Assembly: GCA_045578245.1 (NCBI GenBank)
Contig: JAZNJX010000106.1
Span: 1 to 14,975, forward strand
Length of the DNA: 14,975 nucleotides
Source: Fimenecus sp045578245
Lineage (GTDB): Bacteria > Bacillota > Clostridia > Oscillospirales > Acutalibacteraceae
Direction: 5' to 3'
In this document: positions 7,087 to 14,324 of the stretch, piece by piece
How positions within the stretch are numbered: the first letter of the stretch is position 1
Layout: every line of letters starts with the position of its first letter
Notes under the pieces: model-generated
Told to the model about the DNA's origin: nothing
Databases searched by the model: none
What the model saw: only the letters and a program-made list of their open reading frames with translations
Translations under genes and position numbers: made by a program

Positions 7087-8733
7087 CTAGTTTGTATGAT
7101 ATTTTCTTGCAATCTTCATTGTTGTTGTCTTAGGGAATTCCTCATCACGAACAACAATCTTTGTAACTCTCTTGAATGCAGGCATTGTAGCATTTACTTT
7201 CTTAACATCTGCATCAAGATTATCTCTTGCATCAGGATAATCTTCTTCGTTAAGGAAAAATTCACCGTTAATCTTCTCGCCTTCCTGATATACAAGAACT
7301 TCCTTGATATAAGGAACATTGTTCATAAGCTTTTCTTCAATTTCTTCAGGAGAAACATTCTTACCATTTGAAAGAATGATAAGATTCTTCTTTCTACCAA
7401 CCATAAAGAGGAAACCATCTTTATCGATTCTACCAAAGTCACCTGTCTTGAACCAATCGCCATCAAATGCAGCAGCTGTTGCCTCAGGGTCATTATAGTA
7501 ACCAACCATAACATTTGAACCTCTGACATAGATTTCGCCAACGCCATCTTCATCAGGGTCAACAATCTTGATTTCGTTACACTCAAGTGGAGTACCCACG
7601 CTACCAAACTTGAATTTCGCAGGATGGTTGCAAGTAATAACTGGTGAACATTCTGTAAGACCATAGCCGTTGAAAACATCAATACCAAGGTCGTAAAGCG
7701 CCTTTTCATACTTAGGGTCGAGATAAGCACCACCACAGATAATCATATCAAGGTTGCCACCAAGGTTATCATGAACCATCTTAAAAATCTTACGACGCTT
7801 GTCAATACCGAATTTCATAAGGATATTGCTGATTTTGATACCCTTTTTGAGTAATTCTTCCTTGCCCATCTTACGAGCTGTTTTCCAAATTCTGTCATAA
7901 ACTGTTTCAACAACAAGTGGAACACCTGTAAAATTATATGGCTGGAATTTCTTAATATCCTGCTGAATGTGATTAATACCATCGCAAAGGTAACCCCATT
8001 CAGAAACAATATATGTTGCGAAAAGACCACTAACCCATGAAAGAGTATGATGTAAAGGAAGGAAAGCAATAGCATGACGACCTGTAAGCACTCTCATTGA
8101 CGCAGTGCAGTCACTTGCTACATTTCTATGAGTAAGCATAACACCCTTGCTCTTACCAGTTGTACCTGATGTGAAAACGATTGCAGCTAAATCGTCAGGT
8201 TTGATTTCAACCTTATCAAATGTATCGTCACCTGCTTCAATCAATTTTTCACCGATTTCGTAGAACTCATCAAAGTCATCCATGCAGAAGTATTCTTTTA
8301 TCTGAGTTTTGCCGTTTTCTTTAACCATGTCCACAAATTTCTGGAATTTGTGTGAGTAAACAACAGCTTCACAATCGCAACGAACAAGCTGGTCTTCAAT
8401 ATCATCATATGAAAGTTTTGCATCCATTGGGACACAAACGTTACCACCAACGATAATTGCATAATATGCAAAGGCCCAATAAATACAGTTATCAGAAACT
8501 ATGGCAATTTTTTTACCATTCTTCAGACCTTTGCTATAAAAATATGTACTCAGAGTACGGATAATACGAAACGTCTGGTTATAGTTCATTTCCTGAAGCA
8601 CTTTATTCCTGTCAAGGAACATAAACTGCTTATTATTACCACCCATTTCAGTACCTTTTATTACGATTTCACGAATGGTCTGATAGTCAGGTATGTGAAC
8701 TTTTACTTGATTCTTATGTACTTTTTTGCTCAT
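7087..8733 (-). CDS. AMP-binding acyl-CoA ligase-like enzyme (ANL superfamily)
   Basis: Activates a carboxylic acid, probably a fatty acid, with ATP to an acyl-adenylate and then a thioester. The start is the ATG at 8733 (MSKKVHKNQVKVHIPDY), with an AAGGAAG site upstream; the longer frame to 8790 begins inside the promoter region. The protein is then 548 aa. Core motifs: the P-loop-like IVFTSGTTGKSKGVMLTH (about 182-199), FLPLHHTLSW (about 213-222), YGLTECSPV (about 355-363), the hinge GDFGRIDKDGFLFMVGRKKNLI (about 434-455), SNGKNVSPEEIE, and the C-terminal catalytic lysine in TTTMKIARKY near residue 539. All are intact. The pattern is closest to long-chain acyl-CoA synthetases; the exact substrate, or use of an acyl carrier protein as acceptor, cannot be read. 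Divergent from an FAD oxidoreductase with shared promoter boxes. Confidence 0.88.
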   Translation of the reverse strand: MSKKVHKNQVKVHIPDYQTIREIVIKGTEMGGNNKQFMFLDRNKVLQEMNYNQTFRIIRTLSTYFYSKGLKNGKKIAIVSDNCIYWAFAYYAIIVGGNVCVPMDAKLSYDDIEDQLVRCDCEAVVYSHKFQKFVDMVKENGKTQIKEYFCMDDFDEFYEIGEKLIEAGDDTFDKVEIKPDDLAAIVFTSGTTGKSKGVMLTHRNVASDCTASMRVLTGRHAIAFLPLHHTLSWVSGLFATYIVSEWGYLCDGINHIQQDIKKFQPYNFTGVPLVVETVYDRIWKTARKMGKEELLKKGIKISNILMKFGIDKRRKIFKMVHDNLGGNLDMIICGGAYLDPKYEKALYDLGIDVFNGYGLTECSPVITCNHPAKFKFGSVGTPLECNEIKIVDPDEDGVGEIYVRGSNVMVGYYNDPEATAAAFDGDWFKTGDFGRIDKDGFLFMVGRKKNLIILSNGKNVSPEEIEEKLMNNVPYIKEVLVYQEGEKINGEFFLNEEDYPDARDNLDADVKKVNATMPAFKRVTKIVVRDEEFPKTTTMKIARKYHTN

Positions 8734-8761
8734 AGTTAAACTCTTCCTTTTAACATTATTC

Positions 8762-8790
8762 GATATATTATCTCTTAAAATTATTAACAA
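8762..8790 (-). promoter_or_regulatory. Promoter of the acyl-CoA ligase gene
   Basis: On the minus strand: TTGTTA (plus 8785-8790) and TATATC (plus 8762-8767) with a 17-bp spacer, about 29 nt before the ATG. The -35 lies inside the first ATTAACAAA box. Confidence 0.45.
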
Positions 8791-8850
8791 AATATTAACA
8801 AACTATTGATTTTTTGTTAATTTATAAACTTTATGTCGTTTTTTGTTGAT
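8783..8850. promoter_or_regulatory. Repeated ATTAACAAA boxes in the shared divergent promoter region
   Basis: ATTAACAAA occurs at 8783-8791 and 8794-8802, exactly 11 bp apart (one helix turn). An exact inverted copy, TTTGTTAAT, is at 8813-8821, and a one-mismatch inverted copy, TTTGTTGAT, at 8842-8850. The first overlaps the minus-strand -35. The arrangement suggests binding sites for a regulator of both divergent genes. The region is AT-rich, which raises chance matches; no regulator is identified. Confidence 0.45.
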
Positions 8851-8870
8851 TTATCTGTAATTTTTGTCTG

Positions 8871-8899
8871 TTGCAGAAAATCCTAATTTGTGGTAAAAT
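8871..8899 (+). promoter_or_regulatory. Promoter of the FAD oxidoreductase gene
   Basis: TTGCAG (8871-8876) and TAAAAT (8894-8899) with a 17-bp spacer, 38 nt before the ATG at 8938. Confidence 0.5.
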
Positions 8900-8937
8900 T
8901 TAAACAATCAAAACTTCATAATGAAAGAAGGATTATT

Positions 8938-10266
8938 ATGGGAAAGAAAATCATTGTTGCCGGTGGCGGTCACGGTGGTATTGCTGCAGGTATGCTCCTC
9001 TCAAAAAGAGGATTTGATGTAACTGTTTACGAGAGACACACAAAAGATAAAATGGGATATGATTGGACTGACATTTTTGATAAAAAAGGTTGGTTTGCTG
9101 TTGATATTCCTATGCCTGAAAAGGATAAATACAATCTTAAACAGGATATGACTTTCTATGGTCCTGCTATGGAAACTGCTCTTACTCAGCACACAGAAGA
9201 CGATAAGAAAGAAATCCAGATGGAAAGAAGCGAAATCTACGCTCACCTTATTGCACACGCTGAAAAGGCTGGGGTTAAATTTGAGTACGAACACAATATT
9301 GAAGGTCCTATCTTCTATGGAAATCGTGTAGTTGGTATTAAAACTGATAAGGGTGAATTCTATGCAGACCTTGTAATCGATGCTTGTGGACTTAACTCCC
9401 CTGTAAGAAAAGCTATGCCAGCAACAACCGGAATTCAAAACAATTCCATTGAATACGAACAGTTTTATATTTATCGTGCATTCTTTAACAAAGCTTGTGA
9501 AGTGCCTGAACACGATAAATTCAAAGTAATTCTTCTCCCAAACAACGAATTGGGTATTTCTTGGGTTGCAACCGAAGAAGAACACACAGACGTTCTTATC
9601 GGTAGATTCCGTCCGTTTGACCGTGAATATGCTATGAGTCAGATTGAAATGTTGAGAAAAGATAACCCAAGTATAGGTGCAGAAATTGTCCGTGGTGATG
9701 ATTTCGCAAATATTCCTGTTCGTCAGCCTTTGGGTGTACTTGTTGCAGACGGATATGCTGCAATCGGCGACAGCGGATTTATGACTGTACCTGTTATCGG
9801 TTCAGGTATTGCGAATTCACTTAAGGCAGCAAAAATTCTTGCAGATGCTGTTTCTAACGATACAAGCTATTCATATAGTGCTGAAACTCTCTGGACATAT
9901 CAAAAGAACTTCTACAAGCAAATAGGCGCAGCATTAGCACCTCTCGCATGCGTTAAATTATTGCTGACCCGTCTTGAAGGTCCTGAACTTGATTACATCT
10001 TCGCAAAGGGCATTCTTAATGCAGACGATATGACTATTGACGCTGACTCAACAAGCCTTGGTGCTATGCTTGGCGGAATGAGTATGGAAGATATCAAGAT
10101 TAAAGTAAGCGGACTTGTTAACAACAAGGTTGTTCTCGGTAAAGTTGTTAAAATGGGCTTACAGTTAGCAAAAGCAACTGCTGTTACAGCTGCTATGCCA
10201 CAGACATATAACCGAAAAGCAATCCTTAAATGGGTTGAACAGTATAACGCTTGCTTCAAGCACTAA
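8938..10266 (+). CDS. FAD-dependent oxidoreductase (geranylgeranyl reductase/FixC-like fold)
   Basis: A cytoplasmic flavoprotein of 442 aa. The start is ATG 8938, preceded by AGAAGG with 6-7 nt spacing; a GTG 48 nt upstream is in frame but overlaps the promoter -10. The N-terminal Rossmann motif KKIIVAGGGHGGIAAGMLLSKRGFDVTVYER (residues 3-33) binds the FAD ADP moiety. A second FAD contact is DLVIDACGLNSPVRKA (about 144-160), and the GD motif AAIGDSGFMTVPVIGSGIANSLKAAK lies at about 274-299. The layout matches the p-hydroxybenzoate-hydroxylase-type group that includes geranylgeranyl reductases and FixC. The C-terminal 140 residues are family-specific with no motif I recognise. The substrate is unknown. 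Because it shares a control region with an acyl-CoA ligase, a role in lipid or isoprenoid modification is plausible but only inferred. Confidence 0.85.
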   Translation: MGKKIIVAGGGHGGIAAGMLLSKRGFDVTVYERHTKDKMGYDWTDIFDKKGWFAVDIPMPEKDKYNLKQDMTFYGPAMETALTQHTEDDKKEIQMERSEIYAHLIAHAEKAGVKFEYEHNIEGPIFYGNRVVGIKTDKGEFYADLVIDACGLNSPVRKAMPATTGIQNNSIEYEQFYIYRAFFNKACEVPEHDKFKVILLPNNELGISWVATEEEHTDVLIGRFRPFDREYAMSQIEMLRKDNPSIGAEIVRGDDFANIPVRQPLGVLVADGYAAIGDSGFMTVPVIGSGIANSLKAAKILADAVSNDTSYSYSAETLWTYQKNFYKQIGAALAPLACVKLLLTRLEGPELDYIFAKGILNADDMTIDADSTSLGAMLGGMSMEDIKIKVSGLVNNKVVLGKVVKMGLQLAKATAVTAAMPQTYNRKAILKWVEQYNACFKH

Positions 10267-10283
10267 TTTAAAGCAAAAATTAT

Positions 10284-10311
10284 GGGACAGAGTAAATCTC
10301 TGTCCCTTTTT
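10284..10311. terminator. Terminator between convergent genes
   Basis: GGGACAGAG (10284-10292) pairs with CTCTGTCCC (10298-10306) around TAAAT, a 9-bp perfect stem followed by T5. The convergent GH26 gene ends at 10311, touching the T-run, so one hairpin probably serves both genes. Confidence 0.85.
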
Positions 10312-11279
10312 CATTTCCACTTGGGCAGTTCATCCAAAGTGATTACATATTCATCATTGTAAATGGTATATAAATCATCAACATTGTTACGGTCAACCAT
10401 ATATTCTGTATGCCATGCCATAAACCATACCCATTCTGTTTTTGTTGAATGCAATTCTTCCACAGTTGGAATTTTCCCACATTCGTGGAAGCATACAGGC
10501 ATCTTTTTGCCAACCACATTCTTCACTTTTTTATAAAGATTTTCATTTGGTCCGTCAATATATGAGTCTGCACCTGCAATATCCACATATTCGTCACCAG
10601 GGTACCATTTTCTGTAGTCTTCCCCTCTTTCGGAAAGGCCTAAAACCCAGATAAGATTATCAAGCCCCCAATATTCTGTGTATCTTTCGTACATAAGCTT
10701 CCACAATTTCTTGAAATTCTGTGCTCCACCTTTTCCCCACCAGAACCATTGACCGTCAGCCTCGTGAAATGGTCGCCAAAGCACGGGAATTTTCTGCTCT
10801 TTGAGCTCAAGCAAGGCTTTTGCGCCCTTATCCATTCCTGCTATGAGTTTTTCATATTCAGGTGTACCCTCTTTGAGTGCCTTGTCCCAATTAGTAATTT
10901 CCGTGTTCATGCTCTCTGCCCAACTACCGCTGAAATCACTTCCACAATGCCAACAAATGGTAATAATACCACCTTTTTCGTGCCATTCAATTGCTCGACG
11001 ATTAACACCCTCAAAATCGTCATTCATGTAGTCAAGCCCACGAATTGCAGGGTATTTCCCTGTTTTTTCGTAGATATACTCAAACTCGTACTGCTCACCA
11101 TCAACCCAAGTTGACTCCTGCTGACCCGAAATTATGTAATCTCCATACACATCACAGATGTATGAATATAATCCCTTTGCCTCTTCGCTTGCATTAGGAT
11201 TGGAAAGGCTCTGTTCACCTACAGGAATACCCAAAAGCGATACAATCGAACAAATTATTGAGATAATTTTCTTGAACAT
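10311..11279 (-). CDS. Secreted glycoside hydrolase family 26 (beta-mannanase-like)
   Basis: A probable endo-beta-1,4-mannanase or related GH26 enzyme acting outside the cell on plant mannans or similar beta-glycans. ATG 11279 is chosen because GGGTGA lies about 7 nt upstream; a GTG at 11288 is in frame but lacks a site. The protein has 322 aa, a single catalytic domain with no binding module. The N-terminus MFKKIISIICSIVSLLGIPVG is a signal peptide or short anchor without a lipobox Cys. Family motifs: ISGQQEST (about 50), RGLDYMNDDFEG, ITICWHCG, WRPFHEADGQWFWWGKGG with acid/base Glu173, IAGADSYIDG and PVCFHECGKIP with nucleophile Glu266, then WVWFMAWHTEY. Both catalytic glutamates are present. 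The exact polymer (mannan, mixed-linkage glucan) is not decidable from motifs alone. Confidence 0.9.
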   Translation of the reverse strand: MFKKIISIICSIVSLLGIPVGEQSLSNPNASEEAKGLYSYICDVYGDYIISGQQESTWVDGEQYEFEYIYEKTGKYPAIRGLDYMNDDFEGVNRRAIEWHEKGGIITICWHCGSDFSGSWAESMNTEITNWDKALKEGTPEYEKLIAGMDKGAKALLELKEQKIPVLWRPFHEADGQWFWWGKGGAQNFKKLWKLMYERYTEYWGLDNLIWVLGLSERGEDYRKWYPGDEYVDIAGADSYIDGPNENLYKKVKNVVGKKMPVCFHECGKIPTVEELHSTKTEWVWFMAWHTEYMVDRNNVDDLYTIYNDEYVITLDELPKWK

Positions 11280-11380
11280 AATTTTCACCCATCAAGTAAT
11301 TTAATATACTGATGTTAACACATTTAACCATTCATTTCAAGCAAATCGAATATACAAACCGGAGTTTGTAGAACAAAAAC

Positions 11381-11433
11381 CACCCCTGCCCACCAAAAAT
11401 GAGAGTTTTCCTTTTGGAAGACTCTTATTTTTT
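11381..11433 (+). terminator. Orphan terminator with an RNA-end-like CCACCA leader
   Basis: AGAGTTTTCC (11402-11411) pairs with GGAAGACTCT (11416-11425) around TTTT, followed by TATTTTTTG. No plus-strand gene precedes it, since the GH26 gene runs the other way. Just before it lies CACCCCTGCCCACCAAA (11381-11397). The whole block aligns, by eye, with the second tmRNA-end/terminator copy at 3877-3932 (CACC..., CCACCA, AGTT.TC, TTTTGG, ACT.TTATTTTT). Confidence 0.55.
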
Positions 11434-11452
11434 GTGCTTATATTTTTCGTCG

Positions 11453-11481
11453 TTGTCAAATGAGTGTTTTTGTGTTATAAT
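11453..11481 (+). promoter_or_regulatory. Promoter of the glycerophosphodiester phosphodiesterase gene
   Basis: TTGTCA (11453-11458) and a perfect TATAAT (11476-11481) with a 17-bp spacer. The predicted RNA start near 11488 places GTGAGG (11501-11506) as the ribosome site for the ATG at 11516. Confidence 0.65.
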
Positions 11482-11515
11482 ATTTGTCATTCTATTATAA
11501 GTGAGGCAGTTTTCT

Positions 11516-12538
11516 ATGTATCCGATGATTTTAACTATTAAGGAAGCAGTTTGTAAAATTCTTGCAGTTATTTTGCTTCTTCCTACAGGCTATTGTTTAA
11601 GTGATTCAAACAATACAGTAACAGTTGCTAATCCTTTTGAATCAATTGAAAATCCATATATTGTTGAATATCTTAATCCTGATATTGCAGCACATCGTTC
11701 GGGTGCCGGTAATGCACCTCAGAATACACTTATGGCATTTGAAAACATAATAGAAAAAGGTGACGACTGTTGCGTTGACACACTTGAATTTGATGTTCAG
11801 ATTACAGCTGACGGAGAATTGGTTTTGCAACATGACCTGACTTACGATAATACATCAAATGCTGTTGAGGCATTCGGTAAAAAGAATGTTTACGTTTCAT
11901 CTCTTACCTTTGAGGAGGCTCAGGTTCTTAACCTTGGTGAGAATTTTGAGGTTGATGGTGAATACCCTTACAGAGGATTGCGAGGGGATGAAATCCCTGA
12001 AAATTTAAGAGTTGTAACATGTGACAGCATAATTGACTATGTTGAAGCGAATTGTGGTGACAAGAAGTACAATTATCTTATTGAAGTAAAGAGTATCGGT
12101 GCTGACGGAAAACGTGCAGTTGACAAGCTTTATTCAATAATTTCCGAAAGAAATCTCACGGACAGAACTATCTGGTCAACATTTGCACCTGATGTGTCTT
12201 CATATATGAAATCTAATTATCCCGAAATACCACGTACTGCAGATGCAATTGAAGCTGTGGGATTTTACCTTTGCTTTGCAATGGGGATTGACCTAAAAGA
12301 GACTAATCCTACATATATTGCTTTGCAAATTCCGTACGGTGGAATGATTAACGACTTTATTGACCTTGGTTCAGAGGAAATGCTGAATTATGCTCATTCT
12401 TATAATATTGCAGTTCAATATTGGACGATTAACGAAGAGGAAGATGTAAAAAGACTTACTGAAAATGGTGCTGACTGCATTATAACCGATTATCCTGAAA
12501 TGGCATACAGCGTTATCGAAGGATGCAAAAATCAATAA
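11516..12538 (+). CDS. Exported glycerophosphodiester phosphodiesterase
   Basis: Hydrolyses glycerophosphodiesters (deacylated phospholipids, perhaps teichoic acid glycerophosphates) to glycerol-3-phosphate and an alcohol. The ATG at 11516 is preferred over an in-frame GTG at 11501, because GTGAGG at 11501-11506 then serves as ribosome site; the protein is 340 aa. The N-terminus has a hydrophobic stretch (AVCKILAVILLLPTGYC, about 10-26) that fits a signal peptide or anchor. The Cys there does not make a canonical lipobox. GDPD motifs: AAHRSGAGNAPQNTLMAFEN with His60, DTLEFDVQITADGELVLQHD with the metal-site Glu and Asp and His106, LIEVKS (about 180), and the C-terminal QYWTINEEEDVKRLTENGADCIITDYPE. 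The usual HRG is HRSG here, a small variation. Single gene with its own promoter and terminator. Confidence 0.9.
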   Translation: MYPMILTIKEAVCKILAVILLLPTGYCLSDSNNTVTVANPFESIENPYIVEYLNPDIAAHRSGAGNAPQNTLMAFENIIEKGDDCCVDTLEFDVQITADGELVLQHDLTYDNTSNAVEAFGKKNVYVSSLTFEEAQVLNLGENFEVDGEYPYRGLRGDEIPENLRVVTCDSIIDYVEANCGDKKYNYLIEVKSIGADGKRAVDKLYSIISERNLTDRTIWSTFAPDVSSYMKSNYPEIPRTADAIEAVGFYLCFAMGIDLKETNPTYIALQIPYGGMINDFIDLGSEEMLNYAHSYNIAVQYWTINEEEDVKRLTENGADCIITDYPEMAYSVIEGCKNQ

Positions 12539-12646
12539 TCCTTTTCAAAGTAAAACCAACTTTTTGATGAGCCTAAAACGCTTAAAATGTATGACTATGC
12601 TTTGGTAAGGGGCCATTACTGATAAATTTTCACCAATATTAAAAAG

Positions 12647-12676
12647 AGGGAACGGAAAAATCCGTTCCCTTATTTG
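12647..12676. terminator. Bidirectional terminator between convergent genes
   Basis: AGGGAACGGA (12647-12656) pairs with TCCGTTCCCT (12661-12670) around AAAA. On the minus strand the stem is followed by CTTTTT, good for the repeat-protein gene ending at 12680; on the plus strand by TATTTGTT. Confidence 0.8.
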
Positions 12677-12679
12677 TTA

Positions 12680-14194
12680 TTAATAGTGTGCTACAACACA
12701 AGCACATTCTTTATTTGAACCGAAAAGTCTTTGGAAGAAAAGAATAAAATTAAAGAAGAATTTTGAAATACCTGACTTGTGACAATTACATTCACATTCA
12801 ACTGTTGGGTCGAGAAGTTCTTCACAATCATCACAGTATCCGTTGCCGTCATTGTCTGCATGGCCTGTTGCATTCACATAATCATCAACATAGTTGTCAC
12901 CACAAGAGCATGTATATGTTGTATAGCCTTGTTCTGTACATGTTGGTGCCGTTACAGCTGTTGTATAACTGTGACCTGTTGCATCGAGAGTTACAGTTTC
13001 ACGGCTGATTTCTTCGTCACATACTGAACAGTAAACAACTACATCCTTACTACCGTTTTCCGTACAAGTTGGAGTAATATATTTTTCTTCAACTGTATTT
13101 GCAGGAGTATGACCATTTGCAGGAATTATCTCTTGTTCTGTAAGAATTTCATCACAAACTGAACATTTTGTACCCTCTGTAAGTCCTGTTTCAGTACAGT
13201 TTGGAGCAACTGCAGGAATTGTTTCTTCTGTATGACCTAATGCATCAACATAATCAGCATCATAGCTATCACCACACTCACAAGTGTATGTTGTATAGCC
13301 TTGTGCTGTGCAAGTAGGAGCAGTTACAACTGATTCATAATTATGTTTTTCAAGCTTTTCAATTACTTCTGTATATGAATCACCACAAGTGCAAGTATAT
13401 GTCATAACACCTGTTGTTGTATGTGTTGCTGGAGTAGTGATTTCTGATGAGTAGTTATGACCTGTTGCATTTACATAATCATCAACATAACAGTCACCAC
13501 ATTCACAAGTATATGTTGTATAACCTTGTTCTGTACAGGTTGGTGGAGTTACAACTGCATTATATGAGCACTCGTGTGTCTCTTCACCAATGAAATGGAT
13601 TGTTGCATTTTCAAGACCGGTTTTACTTAAAATGGTTGCTTTTGTAATAGCATTCCATTCTGCTTCAGTGCCTAAATAATAAACATCTGTTAATTTTGAA
13701 CAGTTAGAAAAAGAGTACTTACCAATTTTTTTCACAGCATTATAAATTGTTACAGTTTTAAGATTTGAACACTCATAAAATGCATTATCACCAATCGTTG
13801 TTACACCCTTACCGATTACAACATCAGTAAGCCCAGTACAGTTAAAAAAAGCACGTTCACCAATATCAGTTACACTATCAGCCATTGATACATTTTTAAT
13901 GTTTTCGTGATAATAAAATGCAGAAGGGGTGATTGTTGTTACACCTTCAGATATTATAACGCTTTCTATTGAGTCTATATGGCCATTCCAGGGCACACCA
14001 TAGCTAGCTACAAAAGGTTCCATCGCACCTGTACCAGAAAAGGTCAATGTGCCAGTAGATTCATCGAATGTCCAAGTAACATTATTACCCCAAGAGCCTG
14101 AAGTTGGTGTTTCAGCACTTGCTGTGATTGGGATGATGGATATTACCATCAGAACTGCAAGAATAAGTGATAAGATTTTGTTTGTTGTTTTCAT
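12680..14194 (-). CDS. Secreted BspA-type LRR protein with Cys-rich repeats
   Basis: A probable surface or secreted protein of 504 aa. ATG 14194 has GGAGG (plus 14203-14207) 8 nt away; the longer frame to 14221 is dismissed. Signal peptide: MKTTNKILSLILAVLMVISIIPITASA, cut at A27/E28. Residues about 34-60 hold GTLTFSGTGAM, and about 65-175 are BspA-type (Treponema-like) leucine-rich repeats (SVIISEGVTTITPSAFYYHENIKNVSM and three further turns), usually an adhesion module. Residues 209-445 are six repeats of about 38-45 residues of the form PTCTEQGYTTYTCxCGD...ATGH, each with paired Cys and a closing His. A GHADNDGNGYCDDCEE segment follows. The last 39 residues (from 466) read CECNCHKSG, a Phe-rich hydrophobic helix, LFGSNK, then CACVVAHY. 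There is no LPxTG. Ligand and attachment mode are unknown. Single gene with its own promoter and terminator. Confidence 0.85.
   Translation of the reverse strand: MKTTNKILSLILAVLMVISIIPITASAETPTSGSWGNNVTWTFDESTGTLTFSGTGAMEPFVASYGVPWNGHIDSIESVIISEGVTTITPSAFYYHENIKNVSMADSVTDIGERAFFNCTGLTDVVIGKGVTTIGDNAFYECSNLKTVTIYNAVKKIGKYSFSNCSKLTDVYYLGTEAEWNAITKATILSKTGLENATIHFIGEETHECSYNAVVTPPTCTEQGYTTYTCECGDCYVDDYVNATGHNYSSEITTPATHTTTGVMTYTCTCGDSYTEVIEKLEKHNYESVVTAPTCTAQGYTTYTCECGDSYDADYVDALGHTEETIPAVAPNCTETGLTEGTKCSVCDEILTEQEIIPANGHTPANTVEEKYITPTCTENGSKDVVVYCSVCDEEISRETVTLDATGHSYTTAVTAPTCTEQGYTTYTCSCGDNYVDDYVNATGHADNDGNGYCDDCEELLDPTVECECNCHKSGISKFFFNFILFFQRLFGSNKECACVVAHY
12860..13570 (-). repeat. Six in-frame Cys-rich repeat units
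   Basis: Within the BspA-like gene, six units of about 110-140 bp each encode PTCTxxGYTTYTCxCGD...GH or a CSVCDE variant. Units 1, 3 and 6 stay close at DNA level, each with the same ATATGTTGTATA block (near 12913, 13287 and 13510). This suggests recent duplication and a risk of unit gain or loss by recombination. Units 4 and 5 have drifted most, with CSVCDE in place of CxCGD. Confidence 0.8.
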
Positions 14195-14240
14195 AATATT
14201 TTCCTCCTTTATATAAAACAATAAGGATTCTCTTAATTAA

Positions 14241-14269
14241 AGTATATTGCAAATTCAAAATAATTACAA
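14241..14269 (-). promoter_or_regulatory. Promoter of the repeat-protein gene
   Basis: On the minus strand: TTGTAA (plus 14264-14269) and TATACT (plus 14241-14246) with a 17-bp spacer, giving a leader of about 40 nt before the ATG at 14194. Confidence 0.6.
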
Positions 14270-14291
14270 TAGGAATTTCAAATTGCTTACC

Positions 14292-14312
14292 TTATTTCAT
14301 AAAATCTCCTCC
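14292..14312 (-). other. Strong ribosome site on a two-codon frame (ATG AAA TAA)
   Basis: On the minus strand GGAGGAG (plus 14306-14312) lies 5 nt before ATG AAA TAA (plus 14300-14292). It is an ideal translation start that stops after Met-Lys. It lies after a terminator and before the repeat-protein promoter. It may be the beheaded start of a lost gene, or a minimal leader frame. Confidence 0.5.
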
Positions 14313-14324
14313 GAAAATTAAAAA

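Noticed and set aside
9001..9585. Minus-strand 194-codon open frame
   Set aside because: It is the reverse-complement shadow of the well-supported FAD oxidoreductase gene; no start site or family resemblance.
11341..11397. A complete tRNA ending CCCACCA before the orphan terminator
   Set aside because: No T-arm GGTTCGAATCC-like sequence, D-arm or pairing 5' acceptor strand is present; at most a remnant end.
12680..13570. CRISPR array from the repeated DNA
   Set aside because: The repeats are in-frame protein units of about 110-140 bp with diverged sequence, with no short identical repeats separated by unique spacers.
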